NCBI GenBank assembly: GCA_946800325.1
Contig: OX326959.1
Location: 20,676,862 to 20,740,861, forward strand
Source: Luzula sylvatica
Taxonomy: Eukaryota > Streptophyta > Magnoliopsida > Poales > Juncaceae
Length of the DNA stretch: 64,000 nucleotides
Direction: 5' to 3'
This document shows, piece after piece, positions 25,009 through 39,000 of the stretch. The position numbers and the translations under genes are program-made. The notes under the pieces were generated by a model that was not told where the DNA came from, ran no database searches, and was given only the letters and a program-made list of their open reading frames with translations. The first letter of the stretch is position 1. Every line of letters starts with the position of its first letter.

Positions 25009-27982
25009 CTCAAAAAAAATATTTATCTGGCCCCTAAGGCAATTTGTAAAAAATTACGTTTTGAGAGAGAGAGAGAATGATTGGGGCGAGAGGCCAGCTG
25101 GAGAGTGCCAACAAATTACATCTTTGCCCTAAGGAAACGTAGATTAATAGATTTCATCTTGACTCTTAGATTAGCATTTATCTTTTCATCTTAATCGTTC
25201 AATCATAAAAAAGTGTACAACAAGGAAAAGTGGGTGTAGAATAGAATTCTCCTTTTATTAAAACATTTAGAGATATCATCATATCATGAATATTCCTGTA
25301 AAAGTGAAATATCATGCATGCACTTGTAGAGCATGAAAGTTTGTGATTTTTATTCGATTTCACAATATTTTGACTGATATAAAAGTGAAATATCAGTTAG
25401 CATCACTCTGAAACAATATACTACGAGATATAAAACATGTATAAAAAAAATGTAACAAGAAATATTATATTATTATTGTAAGTAGTAAGGCACAGAAAAT
25501 ACCAAATGTAGAAATAATATATTTATTTTTGAAATGTAAAAGTGATTTCACAGTACTTTTGACTGATTTCCTGTTTCTCATTGTCTTGTCGTGACAGTTA
25601 AAAACATATCAGTATATGCAAAAATAGATTTTGTATGATTTTGGAGTTGGAATTGGTCGGACGTCGGAAGGTAGTATTGTAATTTGAAACAAGTTTGGTA
25701 ATTGGTATGGTTTTTGTTTCTAAATTGATGCAATTGTAGTTGAACATGTTTTGCATAATTCTTGTTCAGACGATGCATGAATACTGCCGAGGCCAATGCA
25801 GAGGTTGTTCTTCATATAATCAGTATTTGCCAAATAATATTTGGAGTTTAGTTATAATGTTTTTCTTGTGAAATATAGGGTCCCATATTGTTCCGTTGTT
25901 ATTTATACCGTTTTACCTAGTATTTATACTTTTTCTTATTATTTTATATTTGTTTTTCGTACTATGGATTAAAAATTCGTTGTTATGTATATTCTTTTAT
26001 TAATTTTTTTTCCTATGCTATGAATTTTTTTTAATTATTATTTAGATCTTTTTACTATTTTTGTATTTTTTATATTATGGAGAACAAATGTTGTTATTTA
26101 TACCATTTTAGTATTATTTATATTTTTTGTATACGATGGTCTATGGATTACGGATATTTAAATACCTATCTTGCACGTATCCGATACGATACGGACGGCC
26201 ACACGACAATTAAAAATAAATTTGGATACATATCCGGTTATATAATTATTATTTTAACATATTTTATATTATATAATAATAATAATAATAAATAAATAAT
26301 ATTTTTAAATTAAATATCATGACAACCAATAAAATCAACAAAAACAATACAAGTATCGTAAATATATAAAATAGAAGTAACAAAACTTAGCACATATGAT
26401 AACTTTTAAAATTCTAAGGAAAAATAAATTATTTTCTGAAATCAGAATCGTCAGTACTCTTAAATTACATCATTAAATTAATGTCATGTTTGTTTCATTT
26501 ATGAGCCAATTGAATAATTTTTTCATGAATCGATAATATTTATCATCTTGAAACCACTATTATAGTTATTAGGAAAATGAAGTATTCAATAACATTGACA
26601 AAAATCAGGCCAAACAATCTAAAGTTGAAAAAATATCGACCAAATATCAGATAAATTCAGGTTTATCGATTTGAACAATTGACTAAACATTATCATATCA
26701 ACAGTCTGCTGATTCTAGACTAATTGATAATGTTCAAAATGAATTAACAAAATAGGGAAAAAAAAACACTATGTATTGCTACTCAGTAGTAGTACATATA
26801 CAAAGGCAGATCTTAATAGAAGAGGGGAGGCGTATATATATTTAGTGATCTAGTATATTTTATCAATACAAGAATATAAAATTGGCTGTTTTGCATTCGA
26901 AAAAATTTGTACATTAAAATTTCAGGAGGAGTCTTTCAATTGACAAACCAAAAAAAACTCTGACAAAATCGGCCAATGAATAATATTCGACATCATGCTA
27001 TTTTCTAGAAGTAGACCTCAATGACTTGAAATCATTCCTTCTAAACTTTGAATATTGACCGTCTTTGTTTGAATAGACTTATAACAGAAATCTGGGCCTT
27101 CTTTTATTAGCCCAACAAAGGCCCGTTATATCATACATCGTAAAATAGCTTTAAGATTCGTGCTGGGCGGTCAACACAGCACCGCTCACAGGTGCGTGAG
27201 ATCCACGCGGAGTGGTCCTAAGCATCTCCTTCCTTCCCATACCCTATTCGGCTGTTCCCGGTCCTCTCAATTTCTAACCATAACAACCCTCTCCATTCGT
27301 CATAAATTATGTTTTGCATATTTACCCCTTAAAAATACAATATATGATTTGTTCCCTTACATTTTAATAATTTTAATAGATTTATAAATTAAATGATCCA
27401 GATTGTAAATTTAACATCAAATTAACGATCTTTAGCTTGAAGATCAAAGAACGGCTATATCCAAATCAAGGACATCTAGCTCTTCTACCAACCAAGTACC
27501 AGATAATCACTCGACTTTCTATTGAGTGAGTTTTCATGTTCTTTTCAAAGCCAAAGATACTATCCTCACTTCTTACAAGAACCCTTCAAAAACGTTTTAC
27601 TCAGCTGTTATTACTTTGTACTTACTCTCGTCATTTTTCTTTGAGTTTTTTCTCATTAATGTAATGATTGTTACGGCTATTTTTTTTTAAGATGTTTCTA
27701 AATTTGATAACATTTAGTCAATATCGTACATTTTTAATACAATTCTACTTGTAATGTCCATCTGATTCTTGTAACAATCGGGGATCACATTTCTTCCTAA
27801 AAAAAAGGAAAGGTGTCCCTTTTGTCTAATTGTTCACCCCATCTAGCGTCATTTTTTGATACTCGTCATCGATTTTTTTGTAAAATGAAGGCGACTTTAG
27901 AATTTTTTGAGGAACAAAAGTGAATTTCTATCCAATAGTGAAAATAGTTGTAGTTGATATTGAAAATATCGCTATATCTGCA
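25009..27982. other. intergenic, no gene recognised
   Basis: AT-rich DNA. It includes a short GTATCCGATACGATACGG patch (about 26170-26200) related to the MITE interior at 12000-12440. A more GC-balanced segment (27080-27300, with GGTGCGTGAGATCCACGCGG) could be a promoter or gene remnant, but no protein homology is visible. Confidence 0.45.
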
Positions 27983-28090
27983 TTTTTTTATAACTAATGA
28001 AGAAGTCTCGTATGTCCTCCATCCATTGATGCCGATGAGACTTGAACAAACAACCTCTCACAACATATGATTTTTTGTGTCGCTATACCC
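27983..28090 (-). repeat. single SINE copy, same family as 24645-25008
   Basis: On the minus strand it reads CTTATGTTGTGAGAGGTTGT-like sequence, a degenerate B box GTTCAAGTCTC, ATGGATGGAGGA, then a tail towards 27983. It is decayed relative to the trimer. Confidence 0.75.
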
Positions 28091-28589
28091 CTCATTCTCA
28101 TTCATCATATTTGAACCGATCAAATATGTTCTTTTCGCTCGGTCCAATAGGTCCGAAGAAATTTCAACATACAATGTTTTCACAAGTGGAGAAGCATACC
28201 CACCCTTGAAAGAATAGACGAGCGAATTTATACACCAAGTGGTTGATTTGCAAGGCTATTCCTATTTGTCATTTATGAAATTTTCTCAACAAAAATAAGA
28301 AGATAAATTGAGCGTTTTCATAATAGAGAGAAGATATTGTAAATTTATAATTCGTAAATATTTAAGTATTGTATTTTGGATTTTCCGAAGAACAAATATG
28401 AAATGTTTAGAAGGGTAATTATGATAATTTATAACTTTTGATGGTAAATATGTAAATTCCTCTAGAAATAATGGATAGGTCCAGTATTGATTCAATGGAG
28501 AAAGAGGATAACCTAGTTGTGTGATTGTAGGAAAGTCTTTTAAACAAACCAATAACCGATTTCATAATAGAGTTTTCTATAAATTCGAC

Positions 28590-28657
28590 GACCTTCGGCC
28601 AACAAAAGAGAACAAAAAGAACGAGAAAAAACGAAGAATAATTTGAACAAGGCAAAA
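28590..28657 (+). other. 5'UTR exon of the ARF gene (approximate start)
   Basis: Purine-rich leader ending AAGGCAAAA at a GTAAGC donor (28658). The matching acceptor TATCACAG ends at 29176, ten bases before the ATG. A 5'UTR intron of about 520 bp (28658-29176), T-rich like other first introns of plant ARF genes, is the simplest reading. The transcription start is not visible, so the left edge is a guess. Confidence 0.55.
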
Positions 28658-29153
28658 GTAAGCTCTCTCGTCTCCGATCTGATATTTTTTTCTTAATTTT
28701 TTGGTGTAATTTGTTGCCAGATCTGTATTAGATCTCAATCTCGTTGTTGTTTGAATAGATCGGTAGTTTTTTGTACCTATTTCCCTTGCCTAACCTAACA
28801 ATTGTTAAATTTGTCTGATTAATGCTTGTTCTTCAAATCGTGCTTATGATTATGTTTCAACATGCCTGGATCTAGGGTTATTAATTTGTTATCGTCATTT
28901 TGTTTAGCAGATCAAAAAATTGAATTAAAAACACTGATTTTCAAATCCATTCAGGATTTTTCTTTGATTTTATTGTTGTATCTTTGGATTGAAATCATCT
29001 TAGTTCTGGCTGAAAGACATGAAACTTCTGATTAGTTTGATCAGATCGTCATTCCAGCTCAGCAGAATTCAGATTTGAAAATAAAATAAAATAAACTAGT
29101 GTCTAAATGCATCTTTGTCTATCGCTGATATCTTTATTGTACATTATCATTGA

Positions 29154-30186
<1,033 letters not shown>

Positions 30187-31278
30187 ATGGTGTTGAGAAA
30201 GAGTTTCGAAGAGAAATGGGGAAGTAGATTTGGTGGGAATTTGATGTTGAAACTTTGGATTATACGTTGCTACGATATATATATGTTTGATTGCGTGGAG
30301 ACGCTAAAGTTTTTGAGCTTGTTATATCTGACTTGTTTCTCAGCTCATACTTGACTTATTTATATTATAATTATAATATTGCTTTTGTTTTTGTTTTGGA
30401 ATTTCTTTATCCATTGCTCGTTTTGTTTTGTTATGTTTTGAAATTGGGTTAATGTTATCGAATTTTGGCACAAAAGATTTTGGATTTCAATTTCTTTTTG
30501 AAAATGATTGTGGGAAATAGAATTTAATGTTGAGAAGAAAATTTCAAATTGAAATTATAATAAAAAAACTTCACTAAAAATAGAAAAAAGCCATTCGTTA
30601 GATGATAACAATCATAGTGGATTCTTCACCTTTGTTGTGGATAATATTTTTTAAAATTTGGTGAATAGGAATAATAACAATGCTTGCACTATGCTGGTGT
30701 ATTTAACTATTTATCATTGTAATAGAACTTGTTATTTATGATGACAACTATTATATTATTTCAAAATAAAAATACAAGAAAACTTGTACATTTTAGCCAA
30801 TCATTGCATAAATTAAGACAAATCTTTTACAAAAATAATGACTTACCGAAAACCATCCACAAATTCTCCACCGAATAAACATTCTTGGTAATTTTAACGC
30901 ATGGGTCCCACTCAAAAATTTCTATAAAAAATATTTCGGTGAAGAATTTGTGGATGGTTTCGGTGATTCTATCATTTTTGAATCTTTTATGCCGCACAAA
31001 CTTAAATTAATTCCCGGATAGTGATTGAGACATGAACAATTTTGATGGTTGCAAGAAATTAATTTTTGCAACCATAAAAAATGTTCATGTCCGAATAAAA
31101 ATGGTAAGATTTTGATGGGACAGGAATACATTTTATTGTTGCAGAAATTAATTTCTTGCGACCATCAAAATTGTTCCTGTCCGAATTACTACTCTTAATT
31201 CCAGCAATCATAAAAAAAATTCCTCTCCCAATCATCATTCCTTATTCGGACGAACATTTCTAAAAAAGAAAAGAAATA
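30187..31278. other. 3'UTR and intergenic DNA with two inverted-repeat hairpins
   Basis: The ARF 3'UTR probably reaches about 30400. Then come two foldback structures: arms 30845-30876 and 30933-30964 (ACCATCCACAAATTCT type), and arms 31029-31064 and 31145-31181 (GAACAATTTTGATGGTTGC type, about 85% paired). Both look like MITE remnants. No gene is seen. Confidence 0.65.
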
Positions 31279-31726
31279 GGGTGACGATATTGCAAGAGCT
31301 AACATGGCTAAATTGAGAGCGATTTAATTTTTTTTAATTGAATGACTACTATATCCCTATTTATGGTGATTGATATTTATTATACTTATATATTATTATT
31401 TATATTTTTCCTGAATAATGAAAAAATATTTTTCCTAATATTATGAAAAAACCAAATCTAACAAATATATTAATTTTCATATTTAAATATATATCACATG
31501 TTACAATTTAATTGTTTTTTTATGATGAAAAAAATTAAGAATAAAAATATTGTTTATATATGAAAGATTTTATTTGCATGATTTATGAAAAATGATAAAC
31601 TAATAGATAAATGTAAGAAATATCAATCATCAATTCATCATTAACAAGGGTATAACGGTCATTTGATAAAACAAAATTGAAATTGCTCTCGATTTAGCAA
31701 TGTTGGCTCTTGCAATAGCGTCACCC
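31279..31726. mobile_element. MITE with long inverted repeats, 448 bp
   Basis: Inverted terminal repeats of about 45 bp begin GGGTGACGATATTGCAAGAG and end in the inverse CTCTTGCAATAGCGTCACCC. An 8-bp duplication AAGAAATA flanks it (31271-31278 and 31727-31734). The long arms and the 8-9-bp duplication suggest a Mutator-derived MITE, though hAT also makes 8-bp duplications. It lies 400 bp upstream of DCP2. The arms could fold into a long hairpin RNA. Confidence 0.85.
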
Positions 31727-32140
31727 AAGAAATATTTATTACAAAATATTAATAAAGATACAAATCTAGTAATTACAAATTCACAAATACCAATCTTGTT
31801 GCAATATATACACACACGCACTATCATTTATTCAATCAAAGAAATTTTATCATCTCCTAATCTAGTTCTCTCTAATATCTGAAATAAATACTTTTAATTT
31901 GGAATCAGGCTGTAAATATTGGACCTCTTCATCCGTGATTTTGAATCCTGGATATCAAATCTCTGATGTTACTTTATTTCAGTTAACCAGGATTTGAATA
32001 CCAAAGGACGACGAGCCGAAGTCCGCTTTTGTGAGGATCGAGAAACCCAAGCTTCAGACCCTAGTAAGTTCACTGTCTTGCAGTAGAAATTGATCGATAA
32101 TTTCTGTACAAACTGTGATTGTTGAATTCGTGTGTTCGCC
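31727..32140. promoter_or_regulatory. upstream region and likely 5'UTR of DCP2
   Basis: About 400 bp between the MITE and the DCP2 start. The more GC-balanced 31980-32140 stretch (GACGACGAGCCGAAGTCCGC) looks transcribed. No TATA box is evident. The MITE edge lies only about 250 bp from this leader-like sequence. Confidence 0.4.
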
Positions 32141-34359
32141 ATGGTTGGAAATAATAATCGCAATACCTCAAAAGGTCTCCCATCTCAAGAACTTCTCGAC
32201 GATCTCTGCAGGTACATCTCTTTTTCTTACAATTTTGCACCCCAATTACTTTCAATTTGCAAAAAAAAAAACTTAATTTTTCCTAATTTTTTGTTCTTAT
32301 TGTAGTCGATTTGTGTTGAATGTGCCAGATGAAGATTTGGAAACGTTTGAGCGAATCCTATTTCTTCTGGAAGAAGCACATTGGTTTTATGAAGATAATT
32401 CAGTCGAGCAAGACCATACTCTCAGATCCGTTTCCTTCAAAGAGTTCACTAGTTTAAGTAATTACCCTTACCACCCCCCCTCTCTCTCTCTCTCTCTCAC
32501 TATAATTATTCCCCAATTAATCTCCAATTTTTTACTTGATTATTAATTTTGCAGTGTTTAATAATTGTGCTCAACTGAGACCATATATAAGACACTTGGA
32601 CGATATACATAGACACTTCTCAGAGTACAAGTTCTCCGTACCAGTCGCCGGTGCCATCATGTTAGACGAAACCCTCGAGAGGGTACAAATACCTTTTTGA
32701 TAAATCATGGTAGCTTTGAAAAGCGTGCTGTGTTATAATTTGATTGGTTTTTTGTTTTTAGTGTTTGCTGGTTAAAGGGTGGAAGTCGAATGCATCGTGG
32801 AGCTTCCCTCGTGGGAAACGAAGTAAAGACGAGGAAGATCCTCATGTTGCGATTCGCGAAGTAATTGTTTTCGAAATCCTCCTTTATTTTCTTATATTTA
32901 TGGAAAACCTCCTAATTTCGTAGGGTTATATGTGTATATTTTTGTTTTAGGTTGAGGAGGAAACGGGGTTTAGTTTGAGAGGCCTTATAAACGAGAATGA
33001 TTATCTCGAAACGACACTCGGCGAGCAGAGGCTTCGTCTTTATATCGTCCCTTTCATTAAGGCCGATTCTGTCTTTCAACCTCGAACCAAAAAGGAGATA
33101 AGTGTATTGTTTTCTCTCTACCCTTTTCATATTCATTTTTATTTTCTTCTTTGGGTAATTTTTCAAATATGTCCTTGGGAAACTACACAATCTTGTAGGC
33201 AAATTGCAAAATAACCCTTAATTATTGTTATTGCTACACAATTTACCCTTCAACTCTAAATTTCAAACTCATCCTTTCATGTGCCAGAATATATCATTTG
33301 ATAGATATTTACAGTTTTGGAAGGGTGGTAAACGTGATAGTTTGAGCTTTTGGAAGAGGGTATATATGAAATTTCGTCTAATTATTAAATATTATAATGT
33401 AGGAGATAGCGTGGCACAGATTGGACGAACTGGAGCCATATTCTGAATTGACGTTTACAAAATCAATAATTGGCCTGAAGCTTTACATGGTCGCACCATT
33501 TCTAAAGTTAGCATCCTTTTTTTATCCTTTTTTTGTGCCAAATTTCATGTGTACCCCTACAAAACCTCATAATTACACTTGTACCCCTCTGAGATGTCAA
33601 ATATCACTTTTACCTGTATGAAATAAGAGATATCACTTATAATACACTTATACCCTCTTTTCTTTCATTTAAAAATATAACTAAAAGATAACGAATCAAG
33701 TTAGGAATCTTCCAATACAAATAAGTAAAGAAGGGCTATACCTATGCATGACATTTCTTATATTTTGTAGGGGTATATGTGATTTTAAAGAATTTGCTGG
33801 GGTACACATGAAATTTCACCTTATTTTTGAATGATATGTTATTTTTCTTTATTTTAACTTAACTTTTGTGGGTTTTTGTGAATTTTTTCATCTTGTTTTA
33901 GGCCAATTAAGATATGGTTAGATAAACCGCCTAGAACTCGCGTTCAGAAATCTGATCCACCTGTCAAAGGTTTGTTTTTCTTTGCTCATTTTTTATTTCA
34001 AGTTTTGAAACAATGAAGAAATGGAAATTTGCAAAAAGCCCCCTACATTAATAGCAAATAATAAAAAACTGTTAATTATGTATGACTCGTTAATTACTAT
34101 GCTAACAGAAATGCAATTGCATTGTTGAAAATTTACATGATACGAATGATCAATTTGTTTACTTATTTTTACAGCTTTGACTGTTTGGAAAATGAAGCAC
34201 AGTTCCGGTGATGGTACCGGTACCAGTATACCTGTACCGCCACTACTATCGCTACCAGTACCCGAACCGAAACCAGTTGATAATCGTCCCGGTATGAGCT
34301 TCAGAAACTTCAAATTTGATACCGCTAAAATCGTGCAGGCCATGGAATCTGCGTTTTAG
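32141..34359 (+). CDS. DCP2: mRNA-decapping enzyme subunit 2 (Nudix hydrolase)
   Basis: Removes the m7G cap of mRNA in the 5'-to-3' decay pathway with DCP1 and VARICOSE in cytoplasmic P bodies. Exons: 32141-32211, 32306-32457, 32555-32682, 32762-32860, 32951-33103, 33403-33506, 33902-33969, 34175-34359, all GT-AG, giving 319 aa. Residues 12-105 are the Dcp2 box A helical domain ([25 protein letters not shown]). The Nudix box GX5EX7REVEEETGF spans residues 135-157, with G135, E141, R149, E150, E153 and E154 all present. Box B follows ([33 protein letters not shown]). The tail is short and rich in Gly/Thr then Pro, ending [19 protein letters not shown], which I recall as the conserved plant DCP2 end. 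It is somewhat shorter than Arabidopsis DCP2 (about 373 aa), the shortening lying in the linker before that end. Confidence 0.95.
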
Positions 34360-34706
34360 CAGATTCATTTCAGGATGTATGAAATGATTTGGTGTTTGTT
34401 TTAGCAGTCTTTTGAATAAATCTCGGTTCCGTTTTTTTAATTATTGCGTCTTTTTTCTGCTTTATATGATTGCATGGTATAATGGGGCGAACTGATTTAT
34501 AGTGCAATCATTTGACATATACATTGCTTTTTAAGAAGTTATTAACATAATTTTCTTCATTTATGCTTAGTATTTAATAATGTATATAAAAAATAACTAA
34601 TGAAACAAAATATAAAAATAATAGTACAAACAGTTGTATGTTATTTTTCTTAATTGAGAGCAAATATTATTAATTCATGAAAAATAATTGGTTGATATTT
34701 TAAATC

Positions 34707-35355
34707 ATGGTTCTGAGACTCGGCCACACCCGACCCTAGTATGGCCCGGATAAATCGGATCCGATTTTTTTTTTTTAGTTTTAGGATTGTTATATCAAAA
34801 TGAATTGTAGTTATATAAAAATTGTCTTTATTTTACTCCTAAATTTATGAAAATCGAATAAAAGAAACTAAAAATTTTAAGGGTAGGCTTACAATTTACA
34901 AATATACATACATACAATCCAGATTCGAATGATATTTTGCATATGAGATGTGATTTTTTTTTTTTTTTTTTTTTTAAAGATTGTTATATTAAAATGGATT
35001 GTAGTTGTATAAAAATTGTCTTTATTTTACCCATCCTTCAATTTCATTTTTACAGTGCATAAAGATTTTACAATACATACTTTATTTCAGCCATACAGAT
35101 ACTAGCCATACTAAACATACTTCACTTTACAGTATAAAAATTTGGATTTTATTAGTTGAATTTGTGTGTATTATGTTTATGAATGGTTATCTATTTTTAA
35201 AATAATTTTTTTTTTTTTTTATTTATTTTTTCCGATTTTTTTACTAATCGTCCGAGTTTTTTTTTTTGACTCGTCCGAGTCTTGTCCGAGACGTTCGAGT
35301 TCCGAGTCTCCGGAGCCAACCGAGTCCGAGTCTGAGTCCGAGTTTCAGAACCATG
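34707..35355. mobile_element. hAT-type MITE, 649 bp
   Basis: Inverted termini CATGGTTCTGAGACTCGG and CCGAGTTTCAGAACCATG are flanked by a perfect 8-bp duplication TTTTAAAT (34699-34706 and 35356-35363). CA...TG ends plus an 8-bp duplication are hAT signatures. Inside, a segment around TTATATAAAAATTGTCTTTA is duplicated about 190 bp apart (34790 and 34983). A decayed relative may be at 44560-44660, ending TTCTGAACTATG. Confidence 0.88.
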
Positions 35356-35363
35356 TTTTAAAT

Positions 35364-36083
35364 TATAAATTATTAATAGAGACAAACTTGTCATTTCACA
35401 AAACTTATAGATCCTTAATTATCGCTTCCTCGAAATATTAGGAAAGGAGCGGCGCAAATGCGTGATTGAATGACTATTAGTACGGCCTTTAATTTTGTTT
35501 GAAGTAATATCTAGTTTGTTAATCAACCAGTATTAAAAAAAGGAGAATTCATCATATTTACTCTTTTAAAAAAAATTCAAAATAACATATTTACCATTTC
35601 AAAAATAGTAATATCATATGCACCTTCTAAAAAATCTATAATGTCGTATTTATTTATTATTATGTTTTATGTTAATAAAAAAGTATCATGTTTTCTATAT
35701 TATTTTCTTGTTTTACATTTTCATTTTTAATAATATGAAATTTATCAAAATTTTATAAATCTGAACTAAATTATTTTTTATGATCAAAATACACTTTTTT
35801 TTTGGATGATTAGTATGATATTTCAGATTTTTTAAGAGGTTAAATACGGTGATTTATTTTTGAATGGATAAATTTGTTATTTTTGGTTTTTTAAAAGATA
35901 AATATGTAAATCTCTTGAAATATGCTCGTAGTGGACACGTGTATGATACAGCAAACAGTGGTTCGTGTGCTATTCTAGGAATTCCTGCCGCCGCGACCGC
36001 AATTGTACTGCACACTCCCTTCGTCATTCCCCTACCTCCTCTTTCTCCGTTTCCTCGAATTCAACCGTGCTGAACTGAATAAA
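35364..36083. promoter_or_regulatory. upstream region of the homoserine dehydrogenase gene
   Basis: AT-rich DNA to about 35920, then GC-balanced sequence with GGACACGTGTATG (an ACGTG core at 35935-35943) and CT-rich leader sequence just before the ATG. The ACGTG is a G-box-like element; function is not shown. Confidence 0.4.
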
Positions 36084-39000
36084 ATGAAGAGCATTCCGGC
36101 GATCCTCCTAGGTTGCGGCGGAGTTGGTCGCCAGCTTCTCCAACACATCATCACCTGCCGCTCTCTCCATTCCAAACAGGCATGAATATATATTGCTCTT
36201 AGTTCACCATGATTAGGCATAAATTTCTCTTTCTCTTTCTCATGGAAGTTTTCTCGTTTTGATAGGGGATCGTGATACGAGTAGTGGCTGTAGCTGATAG
36301 TAAATCGATGCTCGTAGTGGATGACTTCGTGTTGAAGGGGATCGATGATGAATTCTTGAATGCGATTTGCAGTGCCAAGTCATCAGGATCTCCTCTCAAA
36401 TCCGTACTTAATCGTGGTGTGTTTTACTTCCTCAGTTATCAATTTGTCAATTAATTCCCAAATTAGCTTATTGCAATTGCTGATTCAAGGAAAGACCTTT
36501 ATCATTCTGCATGATCTAATCTCAGAGCTTCTTCTTTTGTTTGGTTTCAGGACATTGTCAAATTTTCTCAGAATCAGAAATTACTGAAAAGATTGTTGAA
36601 ATTGCGAATACACTCGTCAGATCAACTGGTTTGTGTACATTCTCATGAATAATTCATTTTACTTATCATCATTAATTATTTTTAATCTAAACCCATATTT
36701 TCTTATTATAATTTAACTAACAGGCTTAGCAATAATCGATTGTTCAGCAAGTTCACATACAATAAACACATTAAAGAAGGCCTCGAGTCTTGGTTGCTGT
36801 ATTGTTTTAGCAAACAAGAAACCCCTTACTTGTTCAATCGTATACATTTTTAAAATTTAAATTCCTTGATTATTTCTAATTTAATCCTTTATTAATTACT
36901 AATATTGATTTTGTACTGTCCCTTTTCAAGGAGGATTACGAAAAGCTAGTATTACATTTTCGCAGGATCCGTTTTGAATCAACTGTATGTTTATTACTCT
37001 ACTCAATTTTGAAATTTGAAATTTGAATCTTGAATTTGAGTTAATAAAGGGCCAATTTAGGTTGGGGCGGGTCTTCCAGTAATAGCGTCAGTGACTCGAG
37101 TTGTTTCATCAGGAGACCCCATTTCTCGCATTGTTGGCAGTTTGAGTGGTAATTAATATCATATTAATATATTATATTAAGTAAAGAGCTTATATAAACT
37201 TATATATAGGTACACTTGGTTATGTGATGAGTGGATTGGAAGATGGAAAACCATTCAGTCAAGTTGTTCAAGATGCTAAGAGTCTTGGTTACACTGAACC
37301 AGGTTTTTAATATTTTATTTTTATTTTTAATTATTATTTTTGTTACAATGAATTTGACAAATATATTTTTACTTTTTATTCGCCCTATTCTTTTTGTAGA
37401 TCCACGAGATGACTTGAGTGGAATGGATGTTGCTAGAAAGGTATGAAATGTATATAGCTATATGAAATATAATAATTTATTTATCATTTCATATATTCAG
37501 GGCTTGATTCTAGCTAGACTTCTAGGGTGGAAAATCAACATGACCGATATAAAGGTTCATAATTATTATTTCTTTAAAGTACTTTTGATTTCTACAACTA
37601 ACTGTATGGTATTTGTTCTTTTGCAGATAGAAAGCTTGTATCCAAGTGAGCTTGGCTCCGATTCAATGTCCACCGAAGAATTCCTTCTGAAAGGTTTATC
37701 TCAATTGGATGAAAATATGAAAGATCGAGTTTCAATAGCCAGCTCAAGAGGCAATGTTATTAGATATGTATGTGTCATCGAAGACTCGAGGTATGTTTTT
37801 TATGAATTTTTTTGAATAGTACACACGTCAAAAATTTATCAAAAAAATAATTTCTAAACAAAGTTGCAAACATCACACTTTTGGACACTCAGATCCAGTG
37901 AATCATCAATATTTATGATTAAGTTAGTAAGAAATAAAAAACAAAACAAAAAATTCCATATCTACATGACTAAGTCCATAATGACCCAAAAAAATAATAA
38001 ACATTCCATAACTAATACATGAAATAACCTAACAAAAGTTTCAAATACTATTCAAATTAAAGCCAGTACAAACCATCATCGGCCTGATCTTGGCGAGGTG
38101 GTCGCGGAGCTATTTTTAGAATTTTTTTTGTACAATTAAGTCATGATCATTCATATGAAATACAATTAAGTCATGATCATTCATATGAATATATAATCAT
38201 TGCTATCGAAATTCAAAATTTATAAAAACCGAACTCATATATCCCACAAATTCTCTGAATCCTCCTCGGTGGTGATGTGTTGTGCTTGCTCATTGATAAA
38301 AAAAATGCATAAATTATAATATTATAAATAACTCCCAATATTGCATAAATCATAATATTCTAAATAAGTCAAAGCAGTGCATAAAATACAATATTGCATA
38401 AACCATAACATGAATGACAAACATGTTAAATGTTACATACGAAGACATATAATGATAATGAGTATTTGAAATACTATATGCTAACAAAATATTAGAATTT
38501 TGAGCAAGCGTCCATTGTTGACGTGTGTTTGGTATGTCCATGTTGACTACATAAATTGCATTGATTGCCTTGTTGCCCCTCGCAGTCCATCTTAGTTCTC
38601 ACGCCTTTTATTTGGACGTCTTGCTTTGTTTTTATTCCCTTTTGGAGGCAACACCTTTGGGCCTGGCACAATTGACCAATAACACAACTTTGGAATGATT
38701 GAGAATACTTGCTCATACGTGGGTACGTATACTTCCACACGATAGTGATACGAACAACAAGTGTACTTACTTTTGCATATTGTTTGGGAGACGAAGAGTA
38801 AATATGAGTATGCTATCCCTTCTATTTGTAGGATCAGGCACATACAAGACTTTTGTTGCCTTAGATAATGCTTTTTGTAAATCCCTAAATACAAAATAAT
38901 TTGTTCTCAAGCACACGAAAGCTTCGTTAGGATTGCCATCTACGGAGAGGGTTTGAGTGCAAGTCTTAAGAGAGACGGATAATCCGTTTTGATTTAATAA

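Noticed and set aside
27080..27390. GC-balanced segment as a gene upstream of ARF
   Set aside because: The 75-codon frame has no recognisable motif and no splice context; left as intergenic.
30845..31181. microRNA precursors in the two hairpins
   Set aside because: Arms are long and close to fully paired, as in MITEs; no expression evidence is available here.
36360..37815. Separate small genes between 36.3 and 37.8 kb
   Set aside because: They are exons plus read-through introns of the homoserine dehydrogenase gene.
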